The position numbers were made by a program, and so were the translations under genes. From Dimargaris cristalligena (Eukaryota; Kickxellomycota; Dimargaritomycetes; Dimargaritales; Dimargaritaceae): a stretch of 64,000 nucleotides of DNA. Where the stretch lies: positions 1 through 64,000 of the forward strand of contig JANBQC010000007.1 in the NCBI GenBank assembly GCA_027576995.1, in the 5' to 3' direction. The notes under the pieces were generated by a model. The model was not told the origin of the DNA. It ran no database searches and saw nothing but the letters and a program-made list of their open reading frames with translations. Shown one piece after another: positions 47,543 to 57,828 of the stretch; position 1 is the first letter of the stretch; each line of letters opens with the position of its first letter.

Positions 47543-48631
47543 ATGGCCCGTTTCTCCGCCCTCTCCATCCTTGCCTTATCCATGGCCGCCGTGTTGGTAC
47601 ACGCCCAACCCATATCCAAGTGCCATCCGTCAACCCCCACCACGGATGTCCCCAGTGTTGATGCCACGGTCCTATTCGCAGCGGGTCAGACCAAATTGGG
47701 CCAGTACCTCGACGCGGCCGGTATCGACCAGCAAGGCGATCTCTTCGTTGGTAATAACGGCCTCGTTGCCACCTCGAACTCCGTCACCAAATTGACGGGT
47801 ATTAGCGAACCCTCCATTTACTACACCTCCACCGACAGCAACCTGACGGTCGGCGACATCCGGTTCCGCACGGTCAAGAGCAATAACGTTGTGACCAAAC
47901 AACTGTACCTGACCGACTTGACGACCCCGCGGGTGATGCAATTGTCCATTGATATGGGAACCGGTCTGCCGACGACGGACTCCCTCAAGGCCTGGTGCCA
48001 GGACGCGAGTATGCTGCGCCCCATGGGCTTGGATGTGACCAGCGCTGGGCACGCCTACCTCGTGGGTCAGAACAATAACCCCACCAGTGGAACCGACAGC
48101 GGTGACGTGTGGTTCTGCAGCAACACCGGGGCCGCCCAGCGTCTGGACCAATTGAGCCGACCCAACGGAGTGGCCGTTAGTGCCGCGGGTGACTACCTGT
48201 ACGTGGTGGACTCCCGACTGAACAACGCGGTCCCTTACGAAGCCAAGGTATGGCAGTATACCCTGAATAAGTCCACCGGTCTGGTGCAAATTGCGGCCGA
48301 CGGCGCACCGGTCAAGAAGCTCCTGGTCGACTTCGAGTCCCTTAACAAAACGGGCAGCGAGGTGTCCTACGCTATTATCACGGACGTCGGCGGTAACTTC
48401 TTCGTGGCCCGCAGCAGCCTTAACCTGGTCCTTAAGTTCTCGGTGGCCGGTAAGCTCCTCCAGACTATCAAGGCCCCCACAACGCAGCTCACCAGCATTG
48501 CCCTCGGTGGTACTGACGGCAAGACTCTGTACATGGTCGGCTCCTGTAAAAACGCCGATGCCACCCAAACCGGCTGTACGTACACTTGGATTAACGATGC
48601 CGCGGGCACTGCCTGGACTTCCCAGCAGTAA
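47543..48631 (+). CDS. Secreted SMP-30/gluconolactonase-like beta-propeller (362 aa)
   Basis: Predicted secreted protein. The ATG at 47543 (MARFSALSILALSMAAVLVHA, cut before QPISK) gives a perfect signal peptide; the 33 codons upstream are leader. The mature protein has propeller-type repeats: GDLFVGNNGLV, MGLDVTSAGHAYLVG, RPNGVAVSAAGDYLYVVDS, AIITDVGGNFFVARSS, and LTSIALGGTDGKTLYMVG. The RPNGVA and LYVVDS motifs are typical of the SMP-30/gluconolactonase/LRE-like family, in which the blades form a metal-dependent lactonase site. I cannot confirm the metal ligands, so enzymatic activity is uncertain. Cysteines C39, C152, C181 and the two near the C-terminus may form disulfides. Strong GC codon bias suggests high expression. 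Single exon. Confidence 0.75.
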   Translation: MARFSALSILALSMAAVLVHAQPISKCHPSTPTTDVPSVDATVLFAAGQTKLGQYLDAAGIDQQGDLFVGNNGLVATSNSVTKLTGISEPSIYYTSTDSNLTVGDIRFRTVKSNNVVTKQLYLTDLTTPRVMQLSIDMGTGLPTTDSLKAWCQDASMLRPMGLDVTSAGHAYLVGQNNNPTSGTDSGDVWFCSNTGAAQRLDQLSRPNGVAVSAAGDYLYVVDSRLNNAVPYEAKVWQYTLNKSTGLVQIAADGAPVKKLLVDFESLNKTGSEVSYAIITDVGGNFFVARSSLNLVLKFSVAGKLLQTIKAPTTQLTSIALGGTDGKTLYMVGSCKNADATQTGCTYTWINDAAGTAWTSQQ

Positions 48632-49790
48632 ATCGCTGATGGTTACGAATACCTCCATCCTCCCCCCTCAACTCCACCTCCACCCCCCCCCATCCTCCGT
48701 CACTATTTTGACAATCCTCTCTTTATCCGTTTTAAGTGAACGAGTGGGTACCTACTCCCCGATTCACCTATTTCGTGGTTACCTTTAACCCCAACGATGA
48801 CTTGACTTTGGACTATAATATAAGAGCTACTAGTCATTATTTATTATTATACCATTTTTTTATTCCTGTTTTCATTCTTTTTTGAAATAATGTTTTCTGC
48901 TGCATCTGATGAGAATTAATACCTTCGTGTGGGGGTGGTTTACACCCCCCTCTCCATTTCCCTTAACGAATTGATATCTGAAGCACATGGACGCCAGTCC
49001 GCTGACCTCCAGTGTCTTCCTGTAGCCATAGAAACTTAAATAAACATATATATCCCATATTAATATGAATTATGAGTATGCCTCAATGGAGTGCCCGAAG
49101 TATAGGAACTCTCTAAGCTGAAGAAGTCGGACAGCATCCAGTTGCGAAACACTCCCATAGGCCTGTGGTACAATAATACCTGCTGTACCATATTGCCGCT
49201 ACCAGATATTATTATAGACACCGGTTGGGAGGAAGGGGAAGCTCAGATTCGGCAATTAGACTGAGAGATGGATTATGAGGCCATTGTTTTCCATATCGGC
49301 CAATGGTCTACGGTGCCGGTATAAAGCGATACCCGACGTCCTCCCCCCCCCTCAAGTGGATAGTATTGAGTAGAGATAGTCATAGAACCATACAATCATA
49401 CTCTACACTTTAGGAGCACAAACTATAAATATCCCCCGGATTCACGATTATGCTGGCTAATTGTCCATTCCTTAGGAACAGGAGCATAGCCCTAACATTC
49501 CTCCAATTAACACACGCAGCCTATTTTATACACAAGCCCTGTACTGATTATTATGGACCACTGGTGTGGCTCATCTTAGAAAGCTGTGATACACACTTGT
49601 TGGACCTGTCCAGAGAAAGGGCATGCGGTCCTACAGCATCCCCTAAACCTCTCAGTATCCTTTTGCTCGATCAATGGCTATATCCGTTAATGGACAGCTT
49701 AGTGCAGGTTTTTTTCCGTGAAATTCGGTGGAGGGTTTTGCTAGCTACTTTAATATAATAGTCAACGATACTGACGCGTTCGGATATATG
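48632..49790. other. Spacer, no gene supported
   Basis: A pyrimidine-rich 3' flank, then AT-rich DNA. Frame 49450-49758 has no signal peptide or domain. Confidence 0.5.
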
Positions 49791-49798
49791 TATAAATA
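49791..49798 (+). promoter_or_regulatory. TATA box (TATAAATA)
   Basis: TATAAATA 185 bp upstream of the ATG at 49976, directly followed by an AT tract that makes the call less certain. Confidence 0.45.
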
Positions 49799-49975
49799 TA
49801 TATATATATTGCCATATTTCCCGCCTTTTCTAATACACCTTGCTATATTCACTGATTACCAGAGAGACGACTACCATACATTTACTATCACTATTTTAGA
49901 TCCGTATAATTACCCGGGGCGTTTACTTTGGCCCCCATCTACTATTCTATTCAACAGTGAACTCACTCGTATAAT

Positions 49976-50260
49976 ATGGTATATCTTCACGGGATTTTTA
50001 TTACCTCCATCGCATGCCTAAGTGCATGGGGTATTGCAGCTAGCCAACCACCCCGCAATCCAGCAGCAGTACTGCCGTCCATTCCGGAATCTGGCGAGGC
50101 CGTCTCACTTGCCCAAACACCGCCAACCATCCTTCTGGACCACCGGACCCTGGCGCAACTCGATAGTGCTTGGTTATCCTGCCAACAAGCCCGGGCCACG
50201 CGTAGGAAAATGGTCCAGTCCATGTCCAAACATGCCGACGCCAAGACGGGCACAACCTAA
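49976..50260 (+). CDS. Small secreted protein (94 aa)
   Basis: Unrecognised. Starts MVYLHGIFITSIACLSAWG with a likely cut at IAA-SQ, giving a mature protein of about 70 aa. A Pro/Ser-rich stretch is followed by a helical segment (HRTLAQLDSAWLSCQQA) and a basic end with ARATRRKM. Composition in the mature part is GC-rich and coding-like, unlike the flanks. Single short exon; further exons cannot be excluded but the stop is in frame and I saw no donor before it. Confidence 0.55.
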   Translation: MVYLHGIFITSIACLSAWGIAASQPPRNPAAVLPSIPESGEAVSLAQTPPTILLDHRTLAQLDSAWLSCQQARATRRKMVQSMSKHADAKTGTT

Positions 50261-52784
50261 TGTTTGATACGACCCATCCCAGTGAGCAGCCGATAAGGTC
50301 TAATTGAAAACAGTCTTATAATGCAGTGTCCCTAATAAACAATCGAATACCCTCCCCATTTGGCCGGCGACTTTCTTGGGAATACTTATCAACACCACCT
50401 CCACTTTATTTAACTTTTACATTATGTTTCAATCCCCTACACACTAAATCGATAAACAACCCATTCCCCATCGTTAAACTGGCACTCCTGTAATCACGCT
50501 ATTCCGCTTCACTGGGGTATTCAACCCCTCCCCCCACTCTCTTTCTTAATTGCGATAATTCACCCAGTTGGCCCACTTGGTGTAACCTCATACTACCTAT
50601 TCAGTCATCCGCCGGTTCCCACCGGCGAATATTGAGCTGTCCGATGAGCAGGAGTAGACTCGGACACATTCCATTGTTGTGGTCATTCGCTGCACAGGTC
50701 ACAAACCACCTACTTTAACGGTCCAATAGGGATGGAGGTGTAGAGTCGCATGCCACTGCCCCCCCCCCTTCACCTCAGCAGAGCCCTTGGCCGCGCCCAT
50801 TCTAGTTAATGGGGGACTCCGTCTGTTTCGAATGATCATAGAGGTGATAGTGGTGGTGGTGAGGTTAGGAATTCCCGAGCGTGCCAGTGTGGTCGCAGCG
50901 CAAAAACCAATCCGTCACATCCCAGCCTAAAACTACACTATGTTGCCTCCTCCCCCTCAGTCATGCGAGACGCCATGATGTCTGTTGTTGGCCTAATTGT
51001 CTAAACTATAGTCCCAATCGATTGTCGATGGGCGAAAAGGAAATATTAAGAAAGCAATAGCGAGGTGAAAATCACTGCATCCTCCAATTTTAATGCAGCG
51101 GAGTTCCCAAGTGTCCTCGACCTGGGAAATATCACCTGTATGGCCAACATTACTACACCCCATAGCATTGGGGATTAGCCAGCGTCATTGAAACGTTTTC
51201 CATAAGAGTGGGGCAAGGATGAGAGAAGGCATTTTACGGTTACCAACCGGAATTGGACGGAAACCTCGGGTAGTCTTCCCCAGTCGAAGGGTCATCGCGT
51301 CGTCGTCACCTAGGGTACGGCATTAAAAGAAAATGCTGAGGGGGCCACTCTTTAATTGGGATATACAGCACTGGTGGTACACTTGGGGTGAGACGATCTA
51401 TTATTATTTTAGGTAGACAGATAGATAACATCTGCCCCGAAACATTTCCCTAGAAATTACACTACGATTCAAAGGACGATGGTTGTCGATTCTCAACAGC
51501 CAATTTAATTTGGCCCCATCGGAAATACAGTAAGACTTGGCCGTCACAATGTTATTGGGTTGTAATAGGGCTTTATTGGTTAAATACGGCAAGTTTGTTG
51601 TTGCGATTGATATATATCCCTGTTTCATTTTCCATTACATTTGTCATGTCTGCCACTGAAGGGGAGGACTCGGAATTTAGATTACGCCGTGGTTACGTCA
51701 CCAACCGCTCCTAATGAAGGGGATGGCTTGGCTTGGCTTATTGGGTATTAGTACCTGATCGTCGCAATGAGGGTGAAATAGCCGCAACCGGCGACGAATT
51801 AGTCACCAGAAAAACGCCCAGTTGGGCATGGTGATGGGGGTGATACATTGGGGCAGCCAAACACAGACCACGACTGGCGTATTATTCATTTGGTCGCCTG
51901 TATACTACCCATACAACGCTCCTGAAAGAATAAGTAGGAGGGGGTGGATAAGACTATACAGCGGAAGATTCTAGACAGAAGTGCAGGAGGTGGCTGATAA
52001 AACCGGGGTGCCAATGCCTGGCGTCGCATTAAGTTGCACACCGCATCTGGCACGAATAGGCGAGCATGCTGCCTCAGGGTCGGTGGGGGACACAAGCCAA
52101 GCCAAGGTAGGTTGTTCCATACATGTCATATGTCCGATAAATTGGAAGGGGCGAGGCGAAAAACGCGCACCCCACATAGTCGAGAGACTTCTAGACAGCA
52201 CGGGGTAGAACAATAGGAAAGGTGGTGCGACACGCGGGGGATTGGCCCGGTGGAATGATGAGGGTATCCACCCACCACGAAGACGAACCGAATAGGCCCA
52301 AGCCAAAATGCCAAGGCCGGGCCCACTCACAGTGGGATTTGATAGCGAATGTTCCCATCAAATAGCCACAGTGGATGCCAAGAAATGCAGCCAGTGATCC
52401 TTTTGTTCCCGTTGAGTAGAGTAGAGTACAATACGTAAGTAAGCAGTAGTAGTAGCTGAGCGGGCCACCACTATAGCTTGGGCCCAGTTTGCCCCTATTA
52501 ATTTGCATGGTGGCGAGTAAAAGAGTACCAATGAAAAGGCGTCCCATTGGCTAGGCGGGGCTATTACTTATACTACCACTCCTATTATACTAGGCAGCAA
52601 TTACTGCCGGTATGGCCGATTGGGAAGGAGAGGGAACGGGAAAGAAACCACCGCCGGGTCGCCTGATTTCCCTTCCCAACCTCGTCCTATTCTCCCGCCG
52701 CGGTTAAGGGTTCCCCCCCTTTCAGAGACAATACGTCACCTCCGGGGGTTCCCTATATGCATCATAGATAGAGAGATATATATA
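50261..52784. other. 2.5-kb spacer, no gene supported
   Basis: Mixed composition. Frames 51404-51628, 51886-52095 and the overlapping set at 51971-52547 lack domains or plausible starts. No RNA gene recognised. Confidence 0.5.
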
Positions 52785-52792
52785 TATATAAG
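52785..52792 (+). promoter_or_regulatory. TATA box (TATATAAG) and nearby GC box
   Basis: TATATAAG at the end of an AT tract, followed by CCCCGCCC, about 140 bp upstream of the ATG at 52932; the leader is C/T-rich. Confidence 0.55.
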
Positions 52793-52931
52793 CCCCGCCC
52801 TCCCCCAACTCGCTATTTCTGTATCCCACATCCTTTCCCACACCTCTTTCACTCACTCTTTCTTTCTCTTATAACTTAGTTTCTTTCCTCAGACTCTCCC
52901 CGATTTTTATTTAGTACCTCATCTCTTCACT

Positions 52932-53744
52932 ATGAGCTACGGCGGCTACAACCAGGGCTACGGTAATGAGGGCTACGGGAACCAAGGCTACGGCAACCAG
53001 GGCTACGGGAACCAAGGCTATGGTAACCAAGGAGGCTACAGCGGTGGTGGCGGTTACCAAAACAACGACCAGGAACTGTCCATCGAAAACGCCATGGCCT
53101 TTATCAACAACAACCCCGAACACCAGCGGTTGCTAGAGCAGGCCGAGTCTCAGCAGCACGAAGGCAGCCGCGGTATGGGCGGCGGCGGTATTGACCCCAG
53201 CCAGTGCGAAAGCCAGTTCAACCAGCTCAACAATGAGTCCACCGACCGGGGTCTGTTCAGTGACAGCAACACCCCTTTTGCCTGGCAGGCTATTTCCGGC
53301 GCGGCCGGCTGGCAGGCCATGAAGGCGTTCCAGAAGCACCAGGAACAATCGGGCCAGCCCATGGAACACTCCTTCATGAAGAAGGCCTTGGCTGCCATTG
53401 CCATGAGCCAGGCCGTCCGACTCCTCGGCCGATTCAATGTCACCGACCCCAATAAGCGTGAGGCCGCCACCCGCGAGGCCGCCGCCAACGCCATGCAGCT
53501 CTACGACCGGGAGGTCGGCAGCGGAGGTGGTGGTAACGCCCCCAACGAGCCCGGCTACGGCGGCGGCTACCAGAACCAGGGCGGTTATGGTGGCAACAAC
53601 AACTACAACTCCGGAGGCTACGGCGAAGCCGCCAGCTACCAGGGCGGCGGTGGTGGTGGTTATGGCGGTCCCCAGGGTGGCTACGGTGGTCACCAGGGCG
53701 GTTACGGCGGCCCCGGTGGTTTCGGTGGTCCCCAGGGCTACTAA
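52932..53744 (+). CDS. Gly/Tyr/Gln-rich protein with a folded core (270 aa)
   Basis: Three parts. The N-terminus (1-45) is a tandem array of GYGNQ-type pentapeptides. The core (about 45-195) is Gly-poor and helical: QELSIENAMAFINNNPEHQR, a SDSNTPFAWQAISGAAGWQA segment, HSFMKKALAAIAMSQAVRLL, and a final helix rich in Ala. The C-terminus (195-270) is again Gly/Tyr/Gln-rich. The layout, and the GAAGWQAMKAF and AAIAMSQAV segments, recall a family of fungal proteins often annotated as 'beta-flanking' or DUF7721; this is from memory. Prion-like Tyr/Gly/Gln flanks of this kind are known to drive condensation in FUS-type proteins, so a stress- or RNA-granule role is possible. GC-rich codons suggest high expression. 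Single exon; no signal peptide. Confidence 0.75.
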   Translation: MSYGGYNQGYGNEGYGNQGYGNQGYGNQGYGNQGGYSGGGGYQNNDQELSIENAMAFINNNPEHQRLLEQAESQQHEGSRGMGGGGIDPSQCESQFNQLNNESTDRGLFSDSNTPFAWQAISGAAGWQAMKAFQKHQEQSGQPMEHSFMKKALAAIAMSQAVRLLGRFNVTDPNKREAATREAAANAMQLYDREVGSGGGGNAPNEPGYGGGYQNQGGYGGNNNYNSGGYGEAASYQGGGGGGYGGPQGGYGGHQGGYGGPGGFGGPQGY

Positions 53745-54434
53745 GCCTTAATAATCGGTGCATATAACAACAACCACATCGTCCTTTGGATGTGGCGAGT
53801 TTGACTCCTGGGGAACGCCTTGACAGTAATTTGAGCGCAAGTCGCTTCCGCAGCAGATGCGGTCGGCCCAATACTCTCTTATTCTATCTTCCCCGCAGGC
53901 TCTAACCCTCCCCATGTATTTTTTTCCGGGGTCGTCCGATTCTTTCAACACCTCTAATGTAGTCCTCGATTATTACTTTGTGAATTCTTTTAAATAAATA
54001 TAGGTGAAGTCCCACTACCACTGGTTTATTTATATGGCCGTGCGCCAGTATGTAGATGGTCAGAGAGAATGAGTGTATCCTAATAGCGATTGACGTACAC
54101 CGATCAACTGGGGCGATGGCGAGGAAAATGAAGGGGCACCCACCCAGATGAGTGCTAAATAGCTATGTGATGGTGGGAGTATACTGATAGTGCGGGTGAA
54201 CATCCCTCAGAGTACACTAGATGAGGTGGGTTATATTGGTGTATCATTATTATCAGGGAACCAGTACATAAGAATGAATATCTATACCCAATCCACTACT
54301 TTCATCCGTATAAATTGCTAATGTATATTACAACGATACCAAAACCATGCCTATCCAAGGCTCTACTATGATATGGCAGGTCCCTTATTCCAGACCATTG
54401 GCTGGAATACATTCCCACTCTAGCTAATTATGGT
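53745..54434. other. Spacer between convergent genes
   Basis: 3' flanks of the Gly/Tyr-rich gene and the secreted F-box gene. No gene seen. Confidence 0.5.
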
Positions 54435-56061
54435 TTAGCGCGAGATAAAAGATTTGGCAAGAAGCGTCTGAGTTAGCTCGTTGGGTAGGAAAACGTCGTC
54501 ATTTACTTGAATCTGAGCGTCCACAACCGACCGCCGAACCCGGAAGGCCAACTGCGCAGAAACACCCCCCGGCTGACTGCGATCCACGTAGACCGTTCGG
54601 TAGGCGTCGTAGGTTTGCTGGCATTGACCCACCACCATCTCGACCGGGTCCTCCAGGACCGACTGCAACCGGGCGTAAGCGTTAGGGAAGCGGAGGTGTT
54701 CCTGGGCACACAGCACGGGGAGCCCATTATAGTTCTGGCTCTGGAAGTGGGCCAGGGCTTCGTCAAGCAAGGGCGACGAAGAAGCGGAGGAAGAAGAAGA
54801 CATGGGGAAGAATTCCAAAATCACCATATAAAAGTAATTCTCAATATAGTTGGACCATTCGTAGCCGGCCGGTCCCCCGCCTTGTAGAAGGGTGTCCCTA
54901 AAGAGTCGGAGGTTTTCCATATGGCCGGCGTCGGCCAGGGCCACCACGATTTCCATGGCCGCCTGGACACCCACGGAATAGTAGGCCACATTATGTTGGT
55001 CAATGGTGGCATTATCCATGTACCGGAAAAGGGCGGTGGGGGGCAGGGAGGGGGACATCACGTCTCCGTTGGTAGCGACTACGACTACTTCTACGCCCGG
55101 CCCCACCTCCCCCAGACCCAGCAGATACTGGTGCAAAATTCGGGCCACCACCACCACCCGGCCCCGCAGGGCTAGAAACACGAGGGGAAAGGCCTGGTAC
55201 TGCTGGTAGGCCGGAAGTTGGTCATAGCGCAGGTAGGCCCAGTCGTGACGTAACTCGCTGAGGGCCTCCCGTAGGCCACCGGATTGGGCTTCGAGGAGCG
55301 TCGTGCCCAATTGGAAATCCGCCGGGTCTATATCCGCCGGATCACCAACCAGGCGATTCCCTTGCCAGTCGATGCCCAGGTATTCTAATTGCTGGTATGC
55401 TTCGAACAATAACCCGCTGTTGTACTCGTGCAGAAGGGCCGTGCGAATCGCCCGGGGTCGTTGATCAGGTAACAGAGGTTGGTGGATATTTTGCTCCATA
55501 TTGGCCAGATTGGTATGGCACTAATAATGGATGTGGTGGAAGAGAAGTGAAGAGGGGTGTGTGTGTGTGTGGTTAATAAAACATACTAGGTTTAACCGCC
55601 GCTCTTCCCGAGTGTCTCATTCGTAAGGGGGGCGTGGGCAGCCCCTGGTGGACCTTCCCCCTAACACCCTCGGTTTGTGGATAAAGCAGATCTTTGGTAA
55701 GGAGCGAGAGAGAAAGTGGGGTGGGGTTTCTTTGGGGTCGGACAGACTATGAATAGTCTGGTGGTTCACTTACAGCAAAAAGCGGCTTAAGTTCGGGCTG
55801 ATTTTGAACACAGGACCACGCATGTCTATGGGTCATACCGTATTGAAACGAGTCAGGAGCTGAAAGATTTTGGAGCAGTTCCAAAAGGATTTCAACGGGC
55901 AATTTTTTAATGAGACAGTCGGACGGGACTAGGGTAGTAGTTGGAGAGGCGATGTCGGTAGAGGTGGTGGTGGAGGTGGAGGTGGGCTGGGGTGCCGCGA
56001 GTACGAACTGGTGGGCCAGCATCAGACCTAGGGCGGAAACGGAATACAGCGAGAGTCTCAT
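54435..56061 (-). CDS. Secreted F-box protein (457 aa, 2 exons)
   Basis: Exons 55774-56061 and 54435-55520; 253-nt intron with donor GTAAGT and acceptor ATTATTAG, phase 0, so ...LKPLFA is followed by CHTNLANMEQ. Exon 1 codes for a signal peptide (MRLSLYSVSALGLMLAHQFV, cut at LA-AP), a Ser/Thr/Pro linker of about 25 residues, and a complete F-box near residues 50-95: IKKLPVEILLELLQNLSAPD, then HRHAWSCVQNQPELKPLF. Exon 2 (about 360 aa) is helical, with hydrophobic helices such as FPLVFLALRGRVVVVARIL and AAMEIVVALADAGHMENL, and a Ser run. I recognise no family in exon 2. F-boxes normally bind Skp1 in cytosolic SCF ubiquitin ligases, so secretion is odd: a host-directed effector, a mis-predicted leader, or an F-box-like fold with another role. 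A TATA box lies 160 bp upstream. The two ORFs could also be separate genes, but phase and splice signals argue against it. Confidence 0.75.
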
Positions 56062-56222
56062 TTTTGATCTGGCTGGTAAAAGAAATTGAAGCGGGGGCCT
56101 GCAAAAACAATCGTTATAAAACTGGTGCGATTTGGCGGGAGGGGGTGAGAGAGGGAGAGAGAGGCGCTTGTCCAGATCAATTTAGATTTCTTTTTAAAAA
56201 AATGCTAGGCCAATCCTACCTG

Positions 56223-56230
56223 TTTATATA
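56223..56230 (-). promoter_or_regulatory. TATA box (TATATAAA)
   Basis: TATATAAA on the minus strand, about 160 bp upstream of the ATG at 56061 of the secreted F-box gene. Confidence 0.6.
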
Positions 56231-57828
56231 AAGGTCTGTGCGTGAACGGCCATCCCCACCCACCGGTATCTTTCCTGACTCCCTACTCCCCCCACACACA
56301 GACACGCTCCACAAAGACAGCCAATTTTAGATCTGGGCAACAAATCAAAACAATTGGGTGCATAAACATTGCAAAGGGGGAGCTGCTGGCATCGTTGTGA
56401 CACCAAGGGAGAAGGAGTGGGAGGAGGGGCTAATGAATGGACGAAATTGATGGGCCTTGGAGCTAATTTGCGCTATGCAAGGATTCACTCGAGACTGTAC
56501 TGCCACAATAGTTGAACAACGGCACCCTGTTCGTATAATGAAAGTGAAATGGTGGCAGGATGGGAGGTACAGGTGCGCGGACGGATACAGTGTTTCCATT
56601 AAACCAACAGTAAGGCCCGCGGCGATTCGCATACAGATCATAGAGAAGGAGAGAGAAAGAGAGAGACGACGGGTAAGGTATGCCACCCCTCCACTAGATA
56701 GCTGACATAAGTGTCCGATTGGGTGGTTAGATAGCGGCGTATTAGTGGGGGAGTGGTCTCCCCATTTTGAGGAACGATCAATCATAATGGGCAGTTAGTT
56801 GACGTGTCCCACCACCAACAAAATCGTTAGGGGCCAGGCGAAAACAAAAGGTCGATTGGACGATTTTACCCTTGGTAGGTGGACTGGAAACGTCATTGAG
56901 CTCACAACTACGTCGGTCGAGGTGTTTCATGAAATGTTTTCGAAAATGACTTCCCGGTGTAAAAATTGGGATCGTTTCCGATAATATACCAACCCAATTC
57001 GCATAGGAGAGAGTCCATAAAATCATGGCAGGGGGAGATACTGCGTTCGTAAATTCAAATACACGATTGTCCTGCCCAGCTGCTACTCAGGCACTTCATA
57101 ATATATAAACATATATCATAATTGGCTGGGGAGGGAGGGGTGTAAAGGGAATTTGTTGTTGCGGAAAGGGGGCGGCTGTTCCGCCCTTAAAAGCCGGCTT
57201 TTCAACTGCGAATCAAACCTACTGTACTTCAACTAACGGAAGTTGGGATAATGAAATTAATTTACGTCTGACGCTCCCGCTGCTTTAAAGCAACCCAATT
57301 TCCCTGCCTCGGGGCCTGCTTTTTCATAGACTGACTGAACCTGCCATAAGTCTATACAGAACCATTAATTGTTATAGTTGGGGGGGGGGGGGTGTACAAG
57401 AGAGAGACTCGGCTCCCATACTCACATCAGACTTATTTTATATCATATATATCGGTGAGGGGTTTGGTGTGCTCATTACTTTTATGGGGTAGTTTCCCAT
57501 TGCATTATTTATATTCTCTCCCTGGCGAAAGGGCACCGGGCCCAACAATTGGTTTATACTATAGCAGCCTTTAATCGGCCGGTTTGACTCTAACCAAGCC
57601 CAGAGATATCAGCCTTAATAAAAACACCCCCTTGGCCCGGGCTGATGTTAACAATGAGTCATAATAATGAAAGTGCCCCCAAAAGGCAGCCTTACAAACA
57701 CCACAATAAACTATAAACCGGTTCTCCCTCTCATTGTCATCAAACACAAATAATGTAATGAATAGGGAAGGGGGTAGTGATGGACAAATTAGGTCAACCA
57801 TGGCAACCTCCTAGGTCCATTTTAGTGG
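56231..57828. other. 1.6-kb spacer, no gene supported
   Basis: Contains a GA-rich tract near 56640-56672 and a G run near 57380. Frames 56345-56785 and 56778-57026 are shadows in low-complexity DNA. Confidence 0.5.
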
